Assembly: GCA_022563505.1 (NCBI GenBank)
Contig: JADFNG010000013.1
Coordinates: 1-40,645, forward strand
Direction: 5' to 3'
Length of the DNA stretch: 40,645 nucleotides
Origin: Pseudomonadota bacterium
GTDB lineage: Bacteria; Pseudomonadota; Gammaproteobacteria; Steroidobacterales; Woeseiaceae
Made by a program: the position numbers and the translations under genes. Position 1 is the stretch's first letter; each line of letters begins with the position of its first letter. Positions 1 to 7,699 of the stretch are shown here, one piece after another. The notes under the pieces are model-generated. The model had not been told where the DNA came from, did no database searches, and was given only the letters and a program-made list of their open reading frames with translations.

Positions 1-323
1 ATGAGCGGGCAATAGAGCTGTCCGATCGCGCACCCTTATTCGTCAGCGGCCTCGGTTATGCATATGGACTTGCGGGCCGCAAAAGTGAGGCTCAGGTCAT
101 ACTCGATGAGCTTGTTGAGCGGGAAGCTGAGGGGCATGCCGAGCCGTATCATGTTGCCATAGTGCATGTTGGGATTGGCAATGATGAGCAGGCGATCGAC
201 TGGCTGGAGAAAGCCTTTGCGGCGCGCAACAGCCACATGCTTTATATAAAGCAGGGAGCGCAGTTTGATCCACTGCGTGAAAATCCTCGCTTTGAAGCCT
301 TGATTCTGCGGATGGGCTGGTAG
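1..323 (+). CDS. TPR-containing protein, C-terminal fragment (5' end outside window)
   Basis: An open frame enters from the left edge (first full codon at position 3) and stops with TAG at 321-323, giving 106 residues. The fragment is helical and repeat-like, with a GYAYGLAGRKSEA segment, then AIDWLEKAFAARNS and a closing FDPLRENPRFEALILRMGW. That closing pattern (WLEKA, then FDPLR-x-DPRF, then LLRR-x-G) is typical of the last TPR unit of large bacterial proteins in which TPRs follow a winged-helix (CadC-like), TolB-like or Ser/Thr kinase domain. Which N-terminal domain is present cannot be seen. The frame and the C-terminal TPR are directly visible; the parent family is inferred. Confidence 0.7.
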   Translation, partial: ERAIELSDRAPLFVSGLGYAYGLAGRKSEAQVILDELVEREAEGHAEPYHVAIVHVGIGNDEQAIDWLEKAFAARNSHMLYIKQGAQFDPLRENPRFEALILRMGW

Positions 324-354
324 AAACGAGCCCTGGAAGTAAATGCTGCGGTAC

Positions 355-387
355 TGAAAAACAAAAAGGCCCCCGTCAGGGAGCCTT
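355..387 (-). terminator. Rho-independent terminator of the tRNA-Leu gene
   Basis: Read on the minus strand, a 9-bp stem (366-374 paired with 379-387, one G-T pair, loop TGAC) is followed by a T-rich run (T5, G, T5). It begins 9 nt beyond the tRNA CCA end, as expected for a single-gene tRNA transcript. Confidence 0.8.
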
Positions 388-395
388 GATTTGTT

Positions 396-482
396 TGGTG
401 CCCAGAAGAGGACTTGAACCTCCACTACCTTGCGATAACCAGCACCTGAAGCTGGCGCGTCTACCAATTCCGCCACCTGGGC
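396..482 (-). tRNA. tRNA-Leu (anticodon CAG)
   Basis: The minus strand folds as a class II tRNA. The acceptor 5' strand GCCCAGG (482-476) pairs with TCTGGGC, the anticodon stem is CCAGC/GCTGG around loop TTCAGGT (anticodon CAG), there is a long variable arm, and the T-loop contains GGTTCAAGTCC. The CCA end is encoded (396-398). The long variable arm with a CAG anticodon identifies leucine. The gene stands alone with its own promoter and terminator. Confidence 0.95.
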
Positions 483-523
483 AGGCTGGAACCGCGTACA
501 ATTGCAGTTCCTACGGGTCGCGC

Positions 524-553
524 ACTCTACAGAATGATGGCTCATTCTGTCAA
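524..553 (-). promoter_or_regulatory. sigma-70 promoter of tRNA-Leu
   Basis: The minus strand carries a perfect -35 TTGACA (553-548), an 18-nt spacer and a -10 TAGAGT (529-524, 4 of 6 matches). A GC-rich discriminator follows (GCGCGACCCG), the composition known from stringently controlled stable-RNA promoters. The tRNA 5' end lies about 42 nt downstream of the -10. Confidence 0.65.
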
Positions 554-595
554 TAAACTACGTTAACTGCATGATTTAATCTGGAGCAATATCGA

Positions 596-2797
596 TTGCC
601 AAAAGCCAGGAAGACCTCGCCAAAGAAGGCGAAAGCCAAGCCGTACAAACACCCGATTCCCGACCGGAACGCGCTCCTGGAGTACTTGCGAGATGTGGGT
701 CAGCCGCGAAGAGTCAACGCGATTCTGACAGACTTCAGTATTGAGGGCGCCAAAGGGCGAACTCAGTTGCTGGAAAAGCTCTCTGCCATGGTGCGGGCAG
801 GGCAGATCATTCAAAATCGTGGCGGCGAGTATTGTCTTAGTGAAAAGCTTGACCTCATCTCAGGCACGGTCAGCGCGCACAAGGACGGTTTCGGCTTTGT
901 CATCACTGACCAGGGCGGCGATGACGTGTACCTGTCGGCGCGGGAAATGCGCTCGCTGTTCGACGGTGACCGGGTCGCCATCAAGATCTCTGGCGTTGAC
1001 CGCCGCGGCCGGCCAGCCGGGAAGCTGGTGGAGGTGTTGGAGCGTCGCACCGAGGAAGTTGCCGGGCAATTCATTCGCGAGCGCGGCATCGGCCTGGTCA
1101 TACCGGATAATCCCAAAATCGCGCACCGTATTTTGATTCCGAAAGGTGAATCAGGCAATGCCAGGCCGGGACAGATTGTTGTTGTCCGGATTCTCGATTA
1201 CCCGAACAAATTCGAACAACCCACGGCAACCGTAATTGAAGTTATCGGCGATCCTCATCAGAAAGGCATCGCGACTGACATCGCGATTCACGCGCACGAT
1301 ATTCCGACCGACTGGCCAAAGCCGGTGGATCAGCAAGTCAGGAAACTGGGGCGCAGCGTTCCCGCAGCAGCGAAACAGAACCGAATTGATTTACGGGATT
1401 TCGATCTCGTCACCATTGATGGTGCGGATGCACGTGATTTTGATGATGCCGTTTATTGCCAGAAGTCCGGCAAAGGGTGGCGGCTGTGGGTGGCTATCGC
1501 GGACGTCGCGCACTACGTCGAAATCGATTCAGCGCTCGACAAAGAGGCGATTCGGCGTGGCACGTCCGTGTATTTTCCGGACCGGGTTGTGCCCATGCTG
1601 CCGGAAGAATTGTCGAACGGTCTTTGTTCGCTGAAACCGAAGGTCGATCGACTGTGCCTCGTGTGTGAAATGCGCATCGGCGCCGACGGCAAGGTGTCGC
1701 GATCGAGATTTGTGGAAGGCGTCATGTGCTCGTCAGAGCGATTGACATACTCGCAAGTCGATAAATTATTGACCGGTGAGAAGGATCACTCCATTCCGGC
1801 TCACTTGCATTCGGCCATCCACGAACTGCACAGTCTTTACAAGGTATTCGCCGTGAATCGGCAAAAGCGTGGTGCGATCGAACTCGACATTCCGCAGACA
1901 AAGATACGCCTGGACGAGCAGGGCGCCGTTGTCGATATCGTGGCGGAGTCAAGAAATGATGCTCATCGACTGATCGAGGAATGCATGATTGCGGCCAACG
2001 TGCAGGCGGCGAAATTTCTGCGACGGCATAAAATCGCCGGGCTCTACCGTGTGCATGCCAAACCGGATCCGGATAGTTTTGATGAGTTGCGCCAATACCT
2101 GTTGAGCCTCGGCTTGAAGGTGCCGCACCCCGATCATGTACAACCGCGTGACTTCAATCGATTGATCGAGCAGGTGAAAGACCGGCCGGACAGTGCCGCG
2201 ATTTCGATGTCGATGTTGCGTTCATTGAAACATGCCGAGTACACGCCAAAAAATGAGGGACACTTCGGTCTTGCACTCGATGCATACGCACATTTCACCT
2301 CGCCAATAAGGCGTTACCCTGACCTGCTGGTGCATCGTGCGATTCGACACATTGTTGGTGGTGGAAAAGCGGCAGGCTACGGCTATGATGCCGACCACAT
2401 GGGGCGTCTCGGTGCGGTCTGTTCGGCCCATGAGCGCCGTGCGGAAGAGGCTACACGTGAGGTCGAGGCGCTGCTTAAATGTCAGTTTATGGAAGAGAAA
2501 ATGGGTCAGCAATTCGATGGTGTTATCACCGGAGTGACAAATTTCGGTGTTTTCGTGCAATTGAAGGAGAACGCGGTCGATGGACTGGTGCATGTGTCCA
2601 GCCTGACGAATGACTACTACGTTTTCGATGCCGTCACGCGCACCCTGGTGGGTGAGCGCAGTGGCAACGTTTATGCGATGGGCGATGAATTGCAGATTGT
2701 TGTGCATCAGGTCGACCTGGAAACGCGGCGCATCGATTTTCGGCTGGTCAGCGATCGACAGAGCCGGCGCGTGCCCACAAGAAGGCGCCGCCGGTGA
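596..2797 (+). CDS. rnr: Ribonuclease R
   Basis: 3'-to-5' exoribonuclease that degrades structured RNA and takes part in mRNA, rRNA and tmRNA quality control. The 733-residue product starts with a basic tail (PKARKTSPKKAKAK), then an RNase R-type winged helix (about 20-85), tandem cold-shock OB folds (about 85-240), an RNB catalytic domain with DGADARDFDDAV at 275-286 and the later HFTSPIRRYPDLLVHR signature near 565, and an S1 domain from about residue 640. It ends in a very basic RRVPTRRRRR tail. The start is TTG, supported by GGAG at 583-586 (9-nt spacing). It is shorter than the 813-residue E. coli enzyme because the C-terminal basic region is short. It overlaps rlmB by 4 nt, the usual gammaproteobacterial pair. 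Confidence 0.96.
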   Translation: MPKARKTSPKKAKAKPYKHPIPDRNALLEYLRDVGQPRRVNAILTDFSIEGAKGRTQLLEKLSAMVRAGQIIQNRGGEYCLSEKLDLISGTVSAHKDGFGFVITDQGGDDVYLSAREMRSLFDGDRVAIKISGVDRRGRPAGKLVEVLERRTEEVAGQFIRERGIGLVIPDNPKIAHRILIPKGESGNARPGQIVVVRILDYPNKFEQPTATVIEVIGDPHQKGIATDIAIHAHDIPTDWPKPVDQQVRKLGRSVPAAAKQNRIDLRDFDLVTIDGADARDFDDAVYCQKSGKGWRLWVAIADVAHYVEIDSALDKEAIRRGTSVYFPDRVVPMLPEELSNGLCSLKPKVDRLCLVCEMRIGADGKVSRSRFVEGVMCSSERLTYSQVDKLLTGEKDHSIPAHLHSAIHELHSLYKVFAVNRQKRGAIELDIPQTKIRLDEQGAVVDIVAESRNDAHRLIEECMIAANVQAAKFLRRHKIAGLYRVHAKPDPDSFDELRQYLLSLGLKVPHPDHVQPRDFNRLIEQVKDRPDSAAISMSMLRSLKHAEYTPKNEGHFGLALDAYAHFTSPIRRYPDLLVHRAIRHIVGGGKAAGYGYDADHMGRLGAVCSAHERRAEEATREVEALLKCQFMEEKMGQQFDGVITGVTNFGVFVQLKENAVDGLVHVSSLTNDYYVFDAVTRTLVGERSGNVYAMGDELQIVVHQVDLETRRIDFRLVSDRQSRRVPTRRRRR

Positions 2798-3573
2798 GCA
2801 AGGCCAAATACGTTACCGGTCTGCGGGCGGTCGAACAGCTTCTGGCGGCACCCGGCTCCGATATCAAGAAACTGTATGCCGAATACCGCAGTGCCAACCC
2901 TCGCGTTGAGGCGCTGATTGAATTGGCGCAAGCCAGGGGCATTGAACTGCAGGCCGCTAACCGGGCCCGCTTGCAGCAGATCAGTGGCGAGTCGCGTCAT
3001 CAGGGTGTCATTGCCGAAGTCCGGCGCAGCACGGTACTGGACGAAGCGGCGCTAAGGACGCTGGTGGAAGACCGGCTGGTCAACGAAGTCCACGGACCGC
3101 TTCTGTTGCTGATTCTGGACGGTGTCCAGGATCCTCATAACCTGGGTGCCTGTTTGCGCACGGCGGATGCGGCCGGCGTGGATGCCGTGGTCGTACCGCG
3201 TCATGGTGCAGCGGGTCTCGGCCCTGCGGTCAGCAAAGTTGCCGCCGGTGCAGCCGAATCGATGCCGTTTGCGACGGTCGGCAATATCGGGCGCGTTCTG
3301 TCCTGGCTGGCCGAATACGGCGTCATTTTGGTGGGCACCAGCGATACCGGCAGCAAGAGCCTGTTTGAGGCGAAACTGGATGGACCGCTGGCGCTGGTCA
3401 TGGGGCGCGAACACTCGGGTCTCAAGAAGAAAATCATGCAGCGCTGCGATGTTCTGGTGAATCTGCCGATGCATGGCAGTGTCGAAAGCCTGAATGTTTC
3501 GGTGGCCACCGGCATCTGCCTTTATGAGGCGCTGCGCCAGCGCGCCACTGAAGACGGGCTTGAGGGCCAATGA
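2794..3573 (+). CDS. rlmB: 23S rRNA (guanosine-2251-2'-O)-methyltransferase RlmB
   Basis: SpoU/TrmH-family (SPOUT) methyltransferase that 2'-O-methylates G2251 in the peptidyl-transferase P loop. The 259 residues hold an N-terminal substrate-binding domain (about 1-75, YVTGLRAVEQLL) and a SPOUT domain with motif 1 at 108-128 (LDGVQDPHNLGACLRTADAAG), motif 2 (LVMGREHSGL) and motif 3 (NLPMHGSVESLNVSVATGICLYE), which form the knotted SAM site. The GTG start overlaps the rnr stop in a GTGA arrangement, so translation is probably coupled. It is followed by a REP-like hairpin and then the rpsF promoter, which marks the likely end of the rnr-rlmB transcript. Confidence 0.95.
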   Translation: MSKAKYVTGLRAVEQLLAAPGSDIKKLYAEYRSANPRVEALIELAQARGIELQAANRARLQQISGESRHQGVIAEVRRSTVLDEAALRTLVEDRLVNEVHGPLLLLILDGVQDPHNLGACLRTADAAGVDAVVVPRHGAAGLGPAVSKVAAGAAESMPFATVGNIGRVLSWLAEYGVILVGTSDTGSKSLFEAKLDGPLALVMGREHSGLKKKIMQRCDVLVNLPMHGSVESLNVSVATGICLYEALRQRATEDGLEGQ

Positions 3574-3581
3574 AGAGGGCT

Positions 3582-3638
3582 GGAGCGTCTCCTGAGGCGC
3601 GACTCTGTTGAGATCGATCGCGCCTCAGGAGAGGCTCC
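3582..3638. repeat. REP-like extragenic palindrome downstream of rlmB
   Basis: Two 21-nt arms (3582-3602 and 3618-3638) are inverted repeats with a single mismatch, around a 15-nt loop. Each arm has the form GGAGC...CTCCTGAGGCGCGA. This layout (GGAGC start, CGCGA at the loop side) matches the REP palindromes mobilised by RAYT transposases in Xanthomonas and Pseudomonas. No T-tract follows, so it is not a canonical terminator, though it could stop 3' decay of the rlmB mRNA. The family assignment is inferred from the pattern. Confidence 0.7.
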
Positions 3639-3673
3639 AACGGGGGACCACGAGAATAACGTGGTTTGTTCTC

Positions 3674-3702
3674 TTGCGCGAAGGGCCTCGCTTGGGTAGG
3701 AT
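3674..3702 (+). promoter_or_regulatory. Candidate promoter of the rpsF-rpsR operon
   Basis: TTGCGC (3674-3679), 17-nt spacer, TAGGAT (3697-3702, 4 of 6 matches), followed by a GC-rich discriminator GCGCGTCCCC, as common at ribosomal protein promoters. It would give a leader of roughly 135 nt before the rpsF ATG. The -35 match is weak. Confidence 0.45.
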
Positions 3703-3729
3703 GCGCGTCCCCGTCGAGTTGGCGGGCGG

Positions 3730-3789
3730 TCCGTAAGCGGGCTTTACCTCTTGCCTCACCGGCAGTGCCGGGAGGCTGTAATCCGTAAG
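3730..3789 (+). promoter_or_regulatory. Structured rpsF leader, possible S6:S18 autoregulatory element
   Basis: The untranslated leader has a strong hairpin: GCCTC (3753-3757), bulged A, CCGGC (3759-3763), AGT loop, GCCGG (3767-3771), GAGGC (3772-3776). It is flanked by 8-nt direct repeats TCCGTAAG at 3730-3737 and 3782-3789. Many bacteria carry an rpsF leader RNA bound by the S6:S18 dimer; its position and CCG-bearing stem fit, but I could not compare it with the family consensus. Confidence 0.35.
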
Positions 3790-3845
3790 GTCACTCTGTC
3801 ATTGAGGCAGCGTTGCCGATTCGATTTCATCCAAAAGGGAAGACA

Positions 3846-4544
3846 ATGAGACACTACGAAATTGTGTTTCTGGTCCATCCAGACCAGAGCGAGCAGGTTC
3901 CTGCCATGGTGGAGCGCTACCAGGGCATGGTTACCGCATCCAACGGTACTGTTCACCGCAGCGAAGACTGGGGCCGGCGCCAGTTGGCGCACCCCATCAC
4001 CAAAGTTCACAAAGCACACTACGTTATGCTGAATGTGGAATGCACGCACGATGTCATTGATGAGATTACGAGCGCATTTCGCTTCAACGATGCCGTGCTG
4101 CGGCACCTCGTCATCAAGCGCGATGCAGCGATCACAGAGGCCTCACCGATGGCCATTGCGGTCGAAGAGGAAAATGCCAAGGAGCGCGAGTCTCAGCGCC
4201 GACGTGATGCGAAAGCGGCGGCCGAAAGTGCGCTGCTGACTACCGCAGCGAAAACGGCGTCGATCGATGACAGCGATGACTCCGCGACTGACGACAAGGC
4301 TGAATCAGCAGCAGCCCCGGCAGAGGCAGCAACGGAGAAAGCTGAGGCTGAGACAGCTGAGGCTGAGACAGCTGAGGCTGAGAAAGCTGAGGCTGAGAAA
4401 GCTGAGCCTGAGAAAGCTGAGCCTGAGAAAGCTGAGGCTGAGACAGCTGCCACGCCGGTTGACGCGGAGGCGGCGTCCAACGATGACGACAATAACGACA
4501 GCGAGGCCGCTGCAGAGCCGGCCGCTGACGCCAAGACTTCCTGA
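3846..4544 (+). CDS. rpsF: 30S ribosomal protein S6 with long acidic Ala/Glu repeat tail
   Basis: Small-subunit protein bS6, which binds 16S rRNA in the platform together with S18. The ATG at 3846 follows AAGGGA at about 7-nt spacing. The protein is 232 residues; residues 1 to about 100 are a normal S6 fold ([18 protein letters not shown], then [11 protein letters not shown] and YVMLNVE). The rest is a low-complexity extension rich in Ala, Glu, Lys and Asp, including seven 5-residue units of the type [15 protein letters not shown] at 166-200. E. coli S6 is about 135 residues including C-terminal Glu residues added by RimK; here an acidic tail is gene-encoded and far longer. It heads rpsF-rpsR-DUF2232-rplI. 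Confidence 0.95.
   Translation: MRHYEIVFLVHPDQSEQVPAMVERYQGMVTASNGTVHRSEDWGRRQLAHPITKVHKAHYVMLNVECTHDVIDEITSAFRFNDAVLRHLVIKRDAAITEASPMAIAVEEENAKERESQRRRDAKAAAESALLTTAAKTASIDDSDDSATDDKAESAAAPAEAATEKAEAETAEAETAEAEKAEAEKAEPEKAEPEKAEAETAATPVDAEAASNDDDNNDSEAAAEPAADAKTS
4341..4445 (+). repeat. In-frame 15-bp tandem repeat (7 copies) in rpsF
   Basis: Seven consecutive 15-bp units run 4341-4355, 4356-4370, 4371-4385, 4386-4400, 4401-4415, 4416-4430 and 4431-4445. The consensus is GCTGAGGCTGAGAMA; units 5 and 6 carry GAGCCT in place of GAGGCT, and the last position alternates ACA/AAA. Each unit encodes five residues, so copy-number change by slippage keeps the frame. Confidence 0.95.
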
Positions 4545-4558
4545 GGGAGAAGCAGATT

Positions 4559-4783
4559 ATGAGTCGCTATTCGCGCAGACGTAAATATTGTCGTTTCACG
4601 GCAGAGGGTATTACCGAGATTGACTACAAGGATCTCGCGTTGCTGAAAGCCTATGTGAGCGAGACCGGCAAGATCGTGCCGAGTCGCATCACGGGCACCA
4701 AAGCACGCTATCAGCGCCAGCTGTCGACCGCCGTCAAGCGGGCACGATTCCTGGCACTGTTGCCCTACACCGACCGGCACTGA
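4559..4783 (+). CDS. rpsR: 30S ribosomal protein S18
   Basis: bS18, partner of S6 on the small-subunit platform. 74 residues, full length for the family, with the typical basic start [12 protein letters not shown] and the conserved core [31 protein letters not shown] followed by [15 protein letters not shown] (broken here for length). GGGAGAA precedes the ATG by about 8 nt. It lies 14 nt after rpsF and is surely co-transcribed with it. Confidence 0.97.
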   Translation: MSRYSRRRKYCRFTAEGITEIDYKDLALLKAYVSETGKIVPSRITGTKARYQRQLSTAVKRARFLALLPYTDRH

Positions 4784-4797
4784 CAAGGACTGGGGTC

Positions 4798-5691
4798 ATG
4801 CAGCCAATCGCCGCATGGCTGATTGCCCGGCCGTTGCACGCAGTGCTGGCTCTGGCGCTAACGCTGGTATTGCCGTTTGCGCAGATCTTTAGTGGTGCGG
4901 CTATCGTCATGCTGGTTCTCTACGGTGGCGCACGCACCGCCGCGCTGCAGGGCCTGATCGCGATAGCAGTACTGGCAGCGCTTTCGCTGGTGACCGGCGG
5001 CTCATTGCCGGAAATCCTGGTCAATGGTTTGTTTGCGTGGCTGCCGGTATTTCTGTTGGCATGGTTGCTGCGACGAAGTCGTTCACTGACTTTGACGCTG
5101 CAGGTATCCGCCATTGCTGCGATGGCGGTGACGTTGGGTTTTTACATTGTCGTCGCCGATCCGACCGCATACTGGATGGCGGTATTGACGGATGTGGCAG
5201 CCGCATTCAGGGATATGGGTCTCACTGAGCAGGCAGGCATGATTGTCGCCCAGGCAGAGTTAATTGCACCGCAGATGACGATGGTGACGGTGCTGACCAG
5301 CTGGTCGCTGATCGTTCTGGTTTTGGTGTTGGGTTACGCAATTTACCAGGCGTTGCCGGGTAAGAGTGCAGAATTTGGCCGCTTTTGCGATTTACGCTTC
5401 GGCCGCACTCTGGCGCTGGTTATGGCGGTGACCTCCGTGCTGGCCCTGCTGATCGGGGTCGAGTGGTTGCGGAATTTCGCTTTTGTGGTGTTCGCGATTT
5501 TCTGGTTGCAGGGACTTTCGATGATGCATTGGTTACGCGTGGTCGGACCGTTGCCATTCATCGTCTTGATTGTGATTTATGCGATGTTGCCATTCTTGAA
5601 TGCGCTGCTCGTGATGGCATTGGCGATCCTTGGTTATACCGATGCGTGGTTTGATTACCGGGCCCGCATTGGCAAGAACATGGCGCGTTAG
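4798..5691 (+). CDS. DUF2232-type integral membrane protein
   Basis: 297-residue polytopic inner-membrane protein with about eight hydrophobic segments (for example around 14-30, 38-70, 77-90, 100-125, 160-185, 200-222, 228-250 and 253-285) and few polar loops. A DUF2232 (YybS-like) membrane protein between rpsR and rplI is a recognised arrangement in gammaproteobacteria such as Pseudomonas, and the size fits. Its biochemical function is unknown to me. It starts 14 nt after rpsR and is followed by rplI, so it is part of the ribosomal operon. Family assignment rests on position, length and topology rather than on motifs. Confidence 0.75.
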   Translation: MQPIAAWLIARPLHAVLALALTLVLPFAQIFSGAAIVMLVLYGGARTAALQGLIAIAVLAALSLVTGGSLPEILVNGLFAWLPVFLLAWLLRRSRSLTLTLQVSAIAAMAVTLGFYIVVADPTAYWMAVLTDVAAAFRDMGLTEQAGMIVAQAELIAPQMTMVTVLTSWSLIVLVLVLGYAIYQALPGKSAEFGRFCDLRFGRTLALVMAVTSVLALLIGVEWLRNFAFVVFAIFWLQGLSMMHWLRVVGPLPFIVLIVIYAMLPFLNALLVMALAILGYTDAWFDYRARIGKNMAR

Positions 5692-5735
5692 CTACGCGCT
5701 GTGAAAACAGACAATAAAGCAATAAGGCTTGAGTT

Positions 5736-6185
5736 ATGAACGTAATATTGTTGGATAAAGTGGAAAATCTTGGCGCCATCGGCGACCTCGTTAATGTAAA
5801 GCCGGGTTACGGTCGCAATTTCCTGATACCGACGGGCAAAGCCGCTCTGGCCACGCCGGCCAACATCAAGGAATTTGATGCGCGGCGTGACGACCTGGAG
5901 AAAACAGCGGCGGAAGACCTGGCGGCGGCAAAAGCGCGTGCCGAATTGCTGACCGGCATGGAGTTGGTGATTCCGGCCAATGCGGGCAGTGAAGGCAAAC
6001 TCTTCGGTTCCGTAGGACCGATCGATATTGCAGCGGCGCTGGAGAAAGTCGGTGTTGAGGTCGCGCGTGCCGAAATTCGACTGCCGGACGGACCGCTCCA
6101 TGAACTCGGCGATCATACCGTCGGCCTGCATTTACATATTGACGTCAATGTTGATATTACGGTGCAGATCGTTGCCGAAAATTAG
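5736..6185 (+). CDS. rplI: 50S ribosomal protein L9
   Basis: bL9, a two-domain large-subunit protein that binds 23S rRNA at the base of the L1 stalk. It is 149 residues, standard length. The N-terminal RNA-binding domain MNVILLDKVENLGAIGDLVN with VKPGYGRNFLIPTGKA is conserved, followed by the long connecting helix (about 45-75) and the C-terminal domain with KLFGSVGPIDIAAAL. It is the last ribosomal gene of the rpsF group; 116 nt separate it from dnaB, including a small 6-bp hairpin (6202-6218) without a T-tract. Confidence 0.97.
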   Translation: MNVILLDKVENLGAIGDLVNVKPGYGRNFLIPTGKAALATPANIKEFDARRDDLEKTAAEDLAAAKARAELLTGMELVIPANAGSEGKLFGSVGPIDIAAALEKVGVEVARAEIRLPDGPLHELGDHTVGLHLHIDVNVDITVQIVAEN

Positions 6186-6301
6186 CGGATAAGATTTTCC
6201 CGTTACCTGTGTGGTAACGTAGACGGCCGCCGGCAATTCCTTGTGGCGGGCTAATCCGAGAATGATGCAGAGGGGCACTCTGCGGGAGTGGTCAGAGAAC
6301 C

Positions 6302-7699
6302 ATGGTGCGCGCGCTGGACGACGGGGGAAATATTGAGGGCGCAGAGTTGCGCCTCAAAGTACCGCCCAACTCCATCGAAGCAGAGCAGTCCGTGCTCGGC
6401 GGCATCATGCTGGACAATACCGCATGGGACAAGATTGCCGATATCATCATTGAGTCCGATTTCTATCGAAAAGATCACCGTATAATTTTTTCCGGCATCG
6501 CCGCTCTGGCTGAAGACAGCCAACCGTGTGATGTCGTCACGGTTTCGGAATATCTCGGTAATCGCGGTGAACTTGAAGATGCCGGCGGCCTTGAGTACCT
6601 GGCGACGCTGGCCAATGAGACGCCCGGGGCCGCAAACGCGCGCGCCTACGCTAAAATTCTCCGCGAGCGCTCGATGTTGCGCGCCTTGATCTCTGCCGGT
6701 AACGAAATCAGCGGCAGTGCTTATGCCACCGATGGCCGCTCGGCATCGGAACTGGTGGACGAAGCTGAGCGAAGAGTTTTTGCCATCGCCGATAAAGGAG
6801 CCCGCGGCAAGGTTGGATTCAGGGCCCTGAAGCAAATTTTGCCTGCCGCAGTGGATCGTATCGATCTCCTGCACCAGTCTGAAGGCAATATTACCGGCGT
6901 TTCAACCGGCTACACCGAGTTTGACAAGTTGACCGCCGGTCTGCAGGCAGGTGATCTGATTATCATTGCCGGGCGACCGTCAATGGGCAAGACCACACTG
7001 GCGGTCAATATTGCCGAGAATGCCGCTATCGGGGCGAAGATTCCGACCGCCATTTTTTCGATGGAGATGCCCGCGCAACAACTGGCATTCCGCATGATTT
7101 CCTCGCTCGGCCGCGTCGACCAAACGCATTTAAGGACCGGCAATTTTCCCGATGAAGACTGGTCGCGTATCAATACCGCTGTCCAGTTGATGTCCGATGC
7201 ACCCATTTTTATTGATGACACGCCGGCCATGTCGCCGACCGAGATACGGGCACGGGCGAGGCGACTGAAGCGCGAGCACGGGCTTGGACTGATTGTGATC
7301 GACTATCTGCAACTCATGCAGGTTCCAGGCAACAAAGAAAATCGTGCCACCGAGATTTCAGAGATATCTCGTTCATTGAAGGCGCTTGCGAAAGAACTCG
7401 ACGTTCCCGTGATCGCATTGTCGCAGCTCAATCGAAGCGTTGAGCAACGGCCGGACAAGCGGCCTGTCATGTCGGATCTGCGTGAATCCGGTGCGATCGA
7501 GCAGGATGCGGATCTGATCGTCTTCATCTATCGTGAGGAAGTCTACAATCCGGACACGCCACGCAAGGGCATTGCCGATATCACCATAGCCAAGCAGCGA
7601 AATGGCCCCATTGGCGACTTTCCGCTGACCTTCGTTGGCCGCTTCACAAAATTCGAAAACTGGGTGCCTGATACTTATGCGGATGAGGGCTATCCGTGA
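6302..7699 (+). CDS. dnaB: Replicative DNA helicase DnaB
   Basis: Hexameric 5'-to-3' helicase that unwinds DNA at the replication fork and recruits primase. It is 465 residues, normal length, with no intein. The N-terminal domain begins at PPNSIEAEQSVLGGIML; a linker follows, then the RecA-like motor with Walker A GRPSMGKT at 224-231, Walker B GLIVIDYLQLM (about 328-338) and the SDLRESGAIEQDADLIVFIYR signature split around residue 400. The ATG at 6302 is preceded by AGAG about 6 nt upstream. It overlaps alr by 4 nt, part of the conserved rplI-dnaB-alr-radA order. Confidence 0.97.
   Translation: MVRALDDGGNIEGAELRLKVPPNSIEAEQSVLGGIMLDNTAWDKIADIIIESDFYRKDHRIIFSGIAALAEDSQPCDVVTVSEYLGNRGELEDAGGLEYLATLANETPGAANARAYAKILRERSMLRALISAGNEISGSAYATDGRSASELVDEAERRVFAIADKGARGKVGFRALKQILPAAVDRIDLLHQSEGNITGVSTGYTEFDKLTAGLQAGDLIIIAGRPSMGKTTLAVNIAENAAIGAKIPTAIFSMEMPAQQLAFRMISSLGRVDQTHLRTGNFPDEDWSRINTAVQLMSDAPIFIDDTPAMSPTEIRARARRLKREHGLGLIVIDYLQLMQVPGNKENRATEISEISRSLKALAKELDVPVIALSQLNRSVEQRPDKRPVMSDLRESGAIEQDADLIVFIYREEVYNPDTPRKGIADITIAKQRNGPIGDFPLTFVGRFTKFENWVPDTYADEGYP

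Noticed and set aside
36-545. Long minus-strand open frame across the left end
   Set aside because: It runs through the tRNA-Leu gene and its promoter and opposes the TPR coding frame; the translation has no family features.
4193-4786. Minus-strand Ser/Ala-rich open frame opposite rpsF and rpsR
   Set aside because: Shadow of the GC-rich tandem repeat: its [10 protein letters not shown] periodicity simply mirrors the AEAEK units on the other strand.
6202-6218. GTTACC/GGTAAC hairpin after rplI as terminator
   Set aside because: Only 6 bp, AT-balanced, and no T-tract follows; listed in the rplI entry only.
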